Program-made: the position numbers and the translations under genes
Part shown: positions 57,532-64,000 of the stretch, piece after piece
Numbering within the stretch: position 1 is the stretch's first letter
Layout of the letters: every line of letters begins with the position of its first letter
Source of the DNA: Actinophytocola xinjiangensis
Lineage (GTDB): Bacteria > Actinomycetota > Actinomycetes > Mycobacteriales > Pseudonocardiaceae
Reading direction: 5' to 3'
Length of the DNA stretch: 64,000 nt
Assembly: GCF_001921215.1 (NCBI RefSeq)
Contig: NZ_MSIF01000031.1
Span: 1-64,000 of the forward strand
The notes under the pieces: model-generated
Database searches by the model: none
What the model was told of the DNA's origin: nothing
What the model saw: only the letters and a program-made list of their open reading frames with translations

Positions 57532-60500
57532 ATGGCGCCAGATGGCAACTTAGTCCCGCCGGTACCCATCGCGATCGTCGGCATGGGTTGCCGGTTCCCA
57601 GGAGGGGTCCAGTCCCCGTCGGCGCTGTGGAACGTGTTGGTGGACAACCAGGACGTGATCGGCTCGGTGCCACCGCAGCGCTGGGCCGACTACGCCGCGC
57701 GCGGCCCCGACTTCGCCGGCGCGGTCCGCCGGGCGATCGGCGCCGGCGGCTACCTGGAGGACATCGCCGGGTTCGACGCGGACGTGTTCGGCATCTCCCC
57801 GCGCGAGGCCGAGCTGATGGACCCGCAGCAGCGGGTCACGCTGGAGGTGGCGTGGGAGTCGCTGGAGCACGCGGGAATCGCGCCGAGCGCGCTGGCCGGC
57901 AGCGACACCGCCGTGTTCATGGGCGTGTGCACCGACGACTACGGCCGCCGCGTGCTGGAGGACCTGCCGCGGCTGGAGGCGTGGAGCGGCATCGGCGCGT
58001 CGATGTGCGCGGTGGCCAACCGGGTCTCGCACGCGTTGGACCTGCGCGGCCCCAGTGTCGTGGTGGACACCGCCTGCTCGGCGTCGCTGGTCGCCGTGCA
58101 CCAGGCGTGCCAGAGCCTGCGGGCCGGGGAGACGTCGGTGGCGTTGGCCGGCGGCGTGATGCTGGTCGCCAGCCCCGCCTACGCGCTGGCGCTGGACGCG
58201 GCCGGCGCGCTGTCCCCCGACGGCACGTCCAAGGCGTTCGACGCGGCCGCCAACGGCTACGTGCGCAGCGAGGGCTGCGCGGTGCTGACCCTCAAACGGC
58301 TCGACGACGCGCTGCGCGACGGCGACCGGGTGCACGCCGTGCTGCGCGGCAGCGCCGTGTGCCAGGACGGCCGCACGAACGGGATCATGGCGCCCAGCGG
58401 GGCCGCGCAGGCCAGGCTGGTCGGGCTGGCGTGCGCGAACGCCGGCGTGGCACCGGGTTCGGTGGACTACGTCGAGGCGCACGGCACCGGCACCGGGGTG
58501 GGTGACCCGATCGAGGTGTCCGCGCTGGCGGCGACCGTCGGGCAGGACCGCCTGGACGGGCAGCCGTGCCTGATCGGCTCGGTCAAGACCAACATCGGGC
58601 ACCTGGAGGCCGCGTCCGGCGTGGCCGGGATCATCAAGGTGGTGCTGGCGCTGGGGCACGAACAGCTGCCGGCGACGCTGGCCCGCGACGGCCTCAACCC
58701 CGCCATCCCGTGGGCGGAGTCGGGGCTCGCGGTGGTCACCGAGAACACCGCGTGGCCCCGGCGCGCCGACCGGCCCCGGCGCGCGGGCGTGGGGAACTAC
58801 GGCTACGGCGGCACCCTGGCCCACGTCGTGGTGGAGGAGGCGCCGGCCCCCGCCGGTGACCGCACCCCCGACGGCACCGGTCCCCGACTGTTCCCGCTGT
58901 CCGGGACGACCACCGAGGCGTTGCGCGCCAACGCCTCCCGGCTCGCCGCGTGGCTGTCCGACGCGGCCGCCCCACTGGACGCGGTCGGCGCGACACTGGC
59001 GTTCGGGCGGGCCGGGCTGGACGTGCGGGCGTGCGTGGTGGCCGCCGACCGGGACGAGTTGGCCGAACGGCTCGGGTCGGTGGCGCGGGGCCGGGGTGGC
59101 GCGGGGATCGTCACCGGCCAGGTGCTGCGCGGCGCGGTGTCGCCCCACCCGGTGTGGGTGTTCTCCGGGCACGGCGCGCAGTGGGCCGGGATGGGCGCCG
59201 ACCTGCTGGCGACCGAGCCGGTGCTCGGCGAGACCCTCGACGAGCTGGCGGAGATCTTCGCCAAGGAGCTGGGTTTCACGCCCCGCCAGGCCCTGGCGGA
59301 CGGCGAACTCGGGGACGTGGGACAGATCCAGGCGCTGATCTTCGCGCTCCAGGTCGGGCTGTCCCGGGTGTGGCGGGCGCACGGGGTGACCCCGGCGGCG
59401 ATCATCGGGCACTCGGTCGGTGAGGTCGCCGCCGCGGTGGCCGCCGGCATGCTGGACCTGCCCGACGCGGCCCGGCTGATCTGCCGGCGCTCGGCGCTGC
59501 TGCGACGGGTTGCCGGGCGCGGTGGCATGGTGCTGGTGAACCTGCCCTTCGCCGAGGTCGACCGGCGGGTGCGCGGCGCGGCCGGCGCCGCGATCGCCGC
59601 CGCCCCACGGTCCACAGTGGTCAGCGGGGACGTGGCGGTGGTCGAGGACCTCGCGCGGCGGTGGCGGGCCGAGGGTCTGACGGTGCGCCGCGTCGACTCG
59701 GACGTCGCCTTCCACAGCCCCCACATGGACGAACTGGTCGGGGACCTGCGCACCGCGCTCGACGGCCTCACCGCACGCCCGGCGCGGGTCCCGGTGTACT
59801 CGACCGCCCTGGCCGACCCCCGCTCGGCCGCGCCCCGCGACGCCGCCTACTGGGCGACGAACCTGCGCGCGCCAGTGCGCTTCGCCGACGCCGTCGCCGC
59901 CGCCGTGGCGGACGGGCACCGGCTGTTCGTCGAGGTGTCGGCGCACCCGGTGGTGGCCCACTCGGTGATGGAGACCCTGGCGGAGGTGGGCGTGGACGGT
60001 GTCGTCGTGCCGACGCTGCGGCGCGGCCAGGGCGACCGGGAGACACTGCTCGATCGTCTGGGGACGCTGCACTGCCTTGGTGTGCCGGTGGATCTGGGGC
60101 ACCGGGCACACGAGCGGGCCGAACTGCCCGCCACGGCCTGGCAGCACCGGCGCTACTGGGTCAGCTCCCGCCCCACGTCCGCCGGCGGCGGCCACGACGT
60201 CGAGGGACACACGGTGCTGGGCCGGCACGTGGCCGTGCAGGGCGCCTCGCCGGTGTCGCTGTGGCAGACCAGGGTGGACACCGCCAGCCGCCCCTACCCC
60301 GGCGGGCACCAGGTACTGGGCAGCGAGGTGCTGCCGGCGGCGGTGGTGCTCACGACGTTCCTGGCCGCCGGCGGCGACGCGCTCACCGACGTGGTGCTGC
60401 GCTCCCCCGTCGCGGTGACCCTGCCGCGCGAGGTCCAGGTCGTGCTCCAGGACGGCGAACTGCGCCTGAGCTCACGGCTGGCCGACCAGCCGAGCGACCA

Positions 60501-61308
60501 CTCGTGGCTGGTCAACTCCTCGGCCAGGGTGGCGCCGCCCGGCGCCCGTCCCGCGCCGCTCACGCCGCTGCTGGCCGAGGTCCTCGACCCCGGCTGTGTC
60601 CTGGAGCGGCTTACCGACATCGGGGTCGTCGGCATCGGTTTCCCCTGGCGCGTCACCGAGGTCCACCGCGCCGCCGAGCACCTGCGCGCCAGGATCGCCG
60701 CCGACCCCGACGACGCGATGCCGGTCACCACCTGGGGTTCGCTGTTCGACGCCGCCCTGTCGGCCGCGCCGGTCCTGTTCCCCGGCGAGCCGCGGCTGCG
60801 CATGCCGGGCGCGCTGCGCGAGGTCCGGGTGTACGGCGCCCCGCCGGCCGAGGCGCTGGCCGGCATCGACCTGCGCGCGGTCACCGCCGCCGGGGACGCC
60901 GAGGTCGACGTGACGATCGCCGGCCCGGACGGGGAGGTCCTGGCCAGCCTCACCGGTGTGCGGTTCGCCGTGGTCCACCACGCCAGGACCCCCGCCACGA
61001 CCGAACCGTCCACAGCGGACCTGTCGTGGCGCGCGCTGCCACCGTCCGAACTGGCCGCGCACGTGGAAACCCTGGTCCGCCAGGCCATCGCCGTCGAGCT
61101 GCGCACCGACCCGGACGCGCTCAACCCCTACCGTCCGCTCACCGAGCTGGGTGTGGACTCCCTGCTGGGCGAGTCGATCCGCCAGCGGCTGGTGCGCGGG
61201 GTCGGCACGCCGCTGCCCAGCGGCCTGCTGTGGGACCGGCCCAACGTGGCCTCCCTGCGTGACCACCTGACCAGCCTGGTGACCGACGACCAGAACCGCG
61301 CCGCCTGA
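57532..61308 (+). CDS. Iterative type I PKS, orsellinic acid synthase-like (KS-AT-DH-ACP)
   Basis: A 1258-residue PKS. KS (about 12-435): DTACSASL Cys ~182, EAHGTGTGVGDP and NIGHLEAASG histidines. AT (540-850): IIGHSVGEV Ser ~625, with VAFHSPHMDE in the malonyl-specificity region. DH/TH-like (890-1150): intact HQVLGSEVLP (HxxxGxxxxP) at ~925. ACP: LGVDSLLGES Ser ~1208. There is no KR, ER or TE. This size and order match bacterial orsellinic acid synthases (AviM, CalO5) rather than 6-methylsalicylate synthases, which have a KR. The product is probably orsellinate from four C2 units, released by the TH-like domain or a separate thioesterase. Codon 7 is TTA (57550-57552), suggesting bldA-type control. 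ATG 57532 has GGGAGAG six bases upstream. Confidence 0.9.
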   Translation: MAPDGNLVPPVPIAIVGMGCRFPGGVQSPSALWNVLVDNQDVIGSVPPQRWADYAARGPDFAGAVRRAIGAGGYLEDIAGFDADVFGISPREAELMDPQQRVTLEVAWESLEHAGIAPSALAGSDTAVFMGVCTDDYGRRVLEDLPRLEAWSGIGASMCAVANRVSHALDLRGPSVVVDTACSASLVAVHQACQSLRAGETSVALAGGVMLVASPAYALALDAAGALSPDGTSKAFDAAANGYVRSEGCAVLTLKRLDDALRDGDRVHAVLRGSAVCQDGRTNGIMAPSGAAQARLVGLACANAGVAPGSVDYVEAHGTGTGVGDPIEVSALAATVGQDRLDGQPCLIGSVKTNIGHLEAASGVAGIIKVVLALGHEQLPATLARDGLNPAIPWAESGLAVVTENTAWPRRADRPRRAGVGNYGYGGTLAHVVVEEAPAPAGDRTPDGTGPRLFPLSGTTTEALRANASRLAAWLSDAAAPLDAVGATLAFGRAGLDVRACVVAADRDELAERLGSVARGRGGAGIVTGQVLRGAVSPHPVWVFSGHGAQWAGMGADLLATEPVLGETLDELAEIFAKELGFTPRQALADGELGDVGQIQALIFALQVGLSRVWRAHGVTPAAIIGHSVGEVAAAVAAGMLDLPDAARLICRRSALLRRVAGRGGMVLVNLPFAEVDRRVRGAAGAAIAAAPRSTVVSGDVAVVEDLARRWRAEGLTVRRVDSDVAFHSPHMDELVGDLRTALDGLTARPARVPVYSTALADPRSAAPRDAAYWATNLRAPVRFADAVAAAVADGHRLFVEVSAHPVVAHSVMETLAEVGVDGVVVPTLRRGQGDRETLLDRLGTLHCLGVPVDLGHRAHERAELPATAWQHRRYWVSSRPTSAGGGHDVEGHTVLGRHVAVQGASPVSLWQTRVDTASRPYPGGHQVLGSEVLPAAVVLTTFLAAGGDALTDVVLRSPVAVTLPREVQVVLQDGELRLSSRLADQPSDHSWLVNSSARVAPPGARPAPLTPLLAEVLDPGCVLERLTDIGVVGIGFPWRVTEVHRAAEHLRARIAADPDDAMPVTTWGSLFDAALSAAPVLFPGEPRLRMPGALREVRVYGAPPAEALAGIDLRAVTAAGDAEVDVTIAGPDGEVLASLTGVRFAVVHHARTPATTEPSTADLSWRALPPSELAAHVETLVRQAIAVELRTDPDALNPYRPLTELGVDSLLGESIRQRLVRGVGTPLPSGLLWDRPNVASLRDHLTSLVTDDQNRAA

Positions 61309-61311
61309 GAA

Positions 61312-61356
61312 AGCCCCGGGCGTGTCCTCCAGTTTCTGGAGGACACGCCCGGGGCT
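61312..61356. terminator. Strong bidirectional terminator
   Basis: A 21-bp perfect stem (AGCCCCGGGCGTGTCCTCCAG and its complement) with a TTT loop lies four bases after the PKS stop and 13 bases before the convergent gene's stop. It should end both transcripts. Confidence 0.92.
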
Positions 61357-61369
61357 CGCGGCCGGACGG

Positions 61370-62266
61370 TCAGGACACGCCCGGTGACACCACGCTCGTG
61401 ATCCACCGGGCCGCGCCCTGCCCCGGGGTGAACCGGGACCGCTGCGTCTTCCCCGACCACACCGTCTCCGGGCGGCACTGCAGCAGGACCGGAACCCCGT
61501 CCTCCACCGCGAACTCGACGTCCTGGGGGCCGCCGAGACGGCGTTCCAGACGCTTGCCCAGCCGCGCCAGGTCGAGGACCTGGTCGTCGGTCAGGCAGGG
61601 CGCGACGCGGCGGGCGGGGTCGACGACCGCCGGCGTGCCGTCCTCGCGGTACTCCAGGCGTTTGTCGCCGGGGTCGTGGTCCAGGACCGACAGGGCGATC
61701 TTGTCCACCACCCAGCGTTCGGGGGTCACCTCGCCGCCGACGACCGTCAGGCCAAGACCCCAGCTGGCCTCGACCACGATCCGCGAGCGGTCGCCGGTGA
61801 CCGGGCTGATGGTGAACATCACGCCGGCCGTGGTGGCCCGCACCATGCGCTGCACGACCACGCCCATCGACAGCGTGGCCGGGTTGATGCCGTTGACCCG
61901 CGCGTAGTCCACCGCCCGCTCACCGGACACGCCGGCCCAGCACCGGCGCACGGCCTCGACGACCTGGTCGGCGCCCCGGACGCCGACCACGGTGTCGAAG
62001 CCGCCGGCGAAGCTGGTGGCCGCGGAGTCCTCGGCGGTGGCGCTGGAGCGCACGGCGACCGGGACGTCGCTGTGCGGGCTGAGCCGGTGGTAGGCCTCGC
62101 GGACGGCGTCGTCGACACCGATCCGCCGCCGCGCGCGGGCGTCGACGGCGAACCCGTTGGCCACCGGCATTCCCTCGGCCGCCAGCCGCGCGAGCCCCGC
62201 GGCCTTGCCACCGAAGCGCCGCACGTCCAGACAGACCGGGTCGTCGAGCCGGGCGGTGAAGCTCAT
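61370..62266 (-). CDS. PEP-synthase-like ATP-binding subunit (PPDK_N)
   Basis: A 298-residue protein equal to the N-terminal ATP-grasp half of PEP synthase/PPDK. Visible are FGGKAAGLARLAAEGMPVANGF at the start (outline: GGKAxxLxxL...VPxGF), AVRSSATAEDSAATSFAG (about residue 72), VVQRMVRATTAGVMFT and the C-terminal DVEFAVEDGVPVLLQCRPET. In phenylphosphate synthase of Thauera, PpsB is the same detached ATP-binding part; in rifampin phosphotransferase it is fused. Its ATG overlaps the stop of the next gene's product (ATGA), so both halves are co-translated. Likely role: phosphorylating a phenol or alcohol made by the neighbouring PKS. Confidence 0.87.
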   Translation of the reverse strand: MSFTARLDDPVCLDVRRFGGKAAGLARLAAEGMPVANGFAVDARARRRIGVDDAVREAYHRLSPHSDVPVAVRSSATAEDSAATSFAGGFDTVVGVRGADQVVEAVRRCWAGVSGERAVDYARVNGINPATLSMGVVVQRMVRATTAGVMFTISPVTGDRSRIVVEASWGLGLTVVGGEVTPERWVVDKIALSVLDHDPGDKRLEYREDGTPAVVDPARRVAPCLTDDQVLDLARLGKRLERRLGGPQDVEFAVEDGVPVLLQCRPETVWSGKTQRSRFTPGQGAARWITSVVSPGVS

Positions 62267-64000
62267 GCCGCCACCCCCGTCCCCACGTCCGAGAGCAGCA
62301 CGACCTCGCCGGTCGTGCCGTCCAGGCGCACCCGGTCCCCGGTGCGCAGCCGCACCGTGGCGAACCCGGTCCCGACCACCGCCGGCAGCCCGTACTCGCG
62401 GCACACGATCGCCGCGTGGCACATCATGCCGCCGATGTCGGTGATCACCCCGGCCACCACCGAGAACGCCGGGCCCCACGAGGGCGCCGAGATCGGGCAC
62501 ACCAGCACCTCGCCGGGCAGCAGCGACCCCAGCTCGTGCTCGGAGCGCAGCACCCGCACGGTGCCCTCGACGATCCCCGGCGACCCGCCGACCCCGGCCA
62601 GGCGGTCGCCGCCGCCGGACTCCTGGCCCAGCCACTGTTCGACCCGCTCGGTGGTCACCCCGAAGTTCATCACGGCGAACGGGTCGGTGATCCGCTCCGG
62701 CGGGGTGCCGTAGGCCGGGCGCGGGGTGGCCGCGCGCAGCGCCGCCACGATCCCCCGGCGCCGCTCGATCTCGGCCGCCCAGCGCCGCACGCCGCGCTGG
62801 GGCACACCGATCGCCCACGACTGGACGACGTCAGCCAGCACCTCCTCCAGCTCGAACCGGTTGAGGTGGAACACGTCGTCGCGCGCACGGGCGAACCCGG
62901 CGTCGACCAGGAAGTCGCCCAGCTGCCACATCTTCTGCCAGAACACCGCGTGTGCCCAGTGCTCGACGTAGATGTTGTGCTCCTCGATGTAGGGGAACAC
63001 CCGCCGCGCGAGCGCCAGCAGCTCGTCGAACTGCGCGGTCTCCGCGTCGGTGAGCAGCGAGCGGTACTCGGCGACGATCTCGTCGCGTTCGGCGCGCAGC
63101 CGTGCCACCGGCCGGGCGATCTCCTCCCCCGCGCGCAGCCGGACCGCGTAGCGGGCGATGCCGGTCAGCGGGATGGCCGGGTTGCCCAGCCAGGTGTCCT
63201 GGTCGTGGGTGAACCCGTACTCGGCGAAGTAGTTGAACCACGGGTCCTTGGCCCGTTCGTAGGCCATCAGCCAGCGCCGCCCGGCCTCGCTGCCCAGCAG
63301 CGCCCCGAACGTCGCGTCCGGGTCGTCACCGGCGATGAGGTGGTCGACGTCCAGCTCGCAGGCCAGCGCGGCCAGCGAGCGCAGCTCGTCGTCGGGGCGG
63401 AAGGCGATCACGTCGATGCCGGCGACCATCCGGGCGATGGTCTGTTCGGCGATCTCCGGGAACGCCTCACGGCAGAACTCGAAGAACACGATGTAGCCGC
63501 CGTAGCCGAGGTTGAGGAACTCGAAGTGGTGCTGCCACACCACGAACAGGTCGTCGACCAGCCGGCGGAACCCGGCGATCGCCTCCCACGCGGTGGACCG
63601 GCCGCGCGCCTCGGTGACCACCTCGATCGGCTCCAGCTCACGCAGCGGCGGGAAGGTCACCGCGCGCATGTCGGCCACCACGGCGGCGACCTTGGTCTTC
63701 CACCGCCCGTACAGCTCGTCCCAGTTGTCGTAGTAGTAGCCGGCGCGGGCCTGGAAGTGCTCGGCGCGGCGGGCGATCTCGGCCGGGTCGGTGACCGGGA
63801 CCGGCGCGATGTACACGTAGCCCTGGTGGACGCGGATGTCCTGGCCGAGCGAGGCCGGCAGCGCGAAGATCCGGGTGCTGTTCTGCCCGGCGCCCAGGTA
63901 GGCGGCCTCGGCGATGACGCTGTCCAGCGGGTGGCAGCCGCGCGACCAGTGCATGGTGTCGGCGAACCAGAGCCGTGCGCCCTCCTCGTCGCGGGTCTCC
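62263..64000 (-). CDS. PEP-synthase-like phosphohistidine subunit (partial, runs off the right edge)
   Basis: At least 579 residues, with the open frame continuing past 64000. The C-terminal ~90 residues are the swivelling PEP-utiliser domain: ISAPSWGPAFSVVAGVITDIGG, then MMCHAAIVCREYGLPAVVGTG with the phosphocarrier His. The long preceding region starts with MHWSRGCHPLD and is an alpha-helical substrate-binding part as in PpsA of phenylphosphate synthase or the rifampin-binding domain of RPH. It lacks an ATP-grasp domain, which the next gene provides. An internal ATG at 63954 exists, but upstream codons (RLWFADT) are in frame and family-like, so the true start lies outside. Confidence 0.85.
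   Translation of the reverse strand, partial: ETRDEEGARLWFADTMHWSRGCHPLDSVIAEAAYLGAGQNSTRIFALPASLGQDIRVHQGYVYIAPVPVTDPAEIARRAEHFQARAGYYYDNWDELYGRWKTKVAAVVADMRAVTFPPLRELEPIEVVTEARGRSTAWEAIAGFRRLVDDLFVVWQHHFEFLNLGYGGYIVFFEFCREAFPEIAEQTIARMVAGIDVIAFRPDDELRSLAALACELDVDHLIAGDDPDATFGALLGSEAGRRWLMAYERAKDPWFNYFAEYGFTHDQDTWLGNPAIPLTGIARYAVRLRAGEEIARPVARLRAERDEIVAEYRSLLTDAETAQFDELLALARRVFPYIEEHNIYVEHWAHAVFWQKMWQLGDFLVDAGFARARDDVFHLNRFELEEVLADVVQSWAIGVPQRGVRRWAAEIERRRGIVAALRAATPRPAYGTPPERITDPFAVMNFGVTTERVEQWLGQESGGGDRLAGVGGSPGIVEGTVRVLRSEHELGSLLPGEVLVCPISAPSWGPAFSVVAGVITDIGGMMCHAAIVCREYGLPAVVGTGFATVRLRTGDRVRLDGTTGEVVLLSDVGTGVAA

Overview
The window is high-GC DNA with very strong third-position G/C bias, GTG starts, GTGA/ATGA stop-start overlaps and rare TTA codons. 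Together with SARP, LAL-LuxR, CmtR and MbtH families this points to a filamentous actinomycete, perhaps of the Pseudonocardiales; genus cannot be read from the sequence. Most of it is specialised metabolism, and three separate biosynthetic systems can be recognised.

Region 1 (about 0.6-38.3 kb) is a large non-ribosomal peptide cluster. A bile-acid:Na+ symporter-like gene and a NarL-type two-component pair lie on the left. A ten-gene minus-strand operon then runs from 31660 down to 3380: free carrier protein, free condensation domain, SbnA-like 2,3-diaminopropionate enzyme, MbtH protein, a two-module NRPS, a five-module NRPS ending in a PBP/beta-lactamase-type release domain, an OTC-like carbamoyltransferase, an MFS exporter and two SyrP/TauD-type dioxygenases. 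Divergent from it (31795-38316) is an operon for an ACP-bound starter: BtrK-like PLP decarboxylase, ACP, an acyl-CoA-dehydrogenase fragment plus a full acyl-CoA dehydrogenase, a KAS III-like enzyme, a cysteine-less thiolase-fold partner and an AMP ligase. The inferred product is an N-acyl heptapeptide rich in Asn/Asp-like, possibly beta-hydroxylated residues, with a Gln-like first residue that could be beta-ureidoalanine.

Region 2 (about 38.4-40.5 kb) is a lower-GC accessory island with a SUKH-3 immunity gene, an S1-domain gene, small orphan ORFs, a tRNA 3'-end-like fragment and the severed 3' end of an SDR gene at its right edge.

Region 3 (40.6-48.5 kb) is a compact class II lanthipeptide locus: SARP regulator, LanM with a shortened cyclase domain, a 70-aa precursor with an unusual hydrophobic leader, and a LAL-LuxR regulator.

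Region 4 (48.5-54 kb) is mostly small regulatory and housekeeping genes (MarR, Tat-exported hydrolase, ICMT methyltransferase with CmtR, DUF899, DHFR-like, GNAT, ArsC-like).

Region 5 (54-64 kb) looks like an aromatic polyketide system: membrane acyltransferase, PaaI thioesterase, TetR regulator, ACMSD-type amidohydrolase/decarboxylase, an orsellinic-acid-synthase-like iterative PKS (KS-AT-DH-ACP), and a two-protein PEP-synthase-like phosphotransferase split as in phenylphosphate synthase. The inferred route is orsellinate, then orcinol, then an aryl phosphate. The last gene runs off the right edge.
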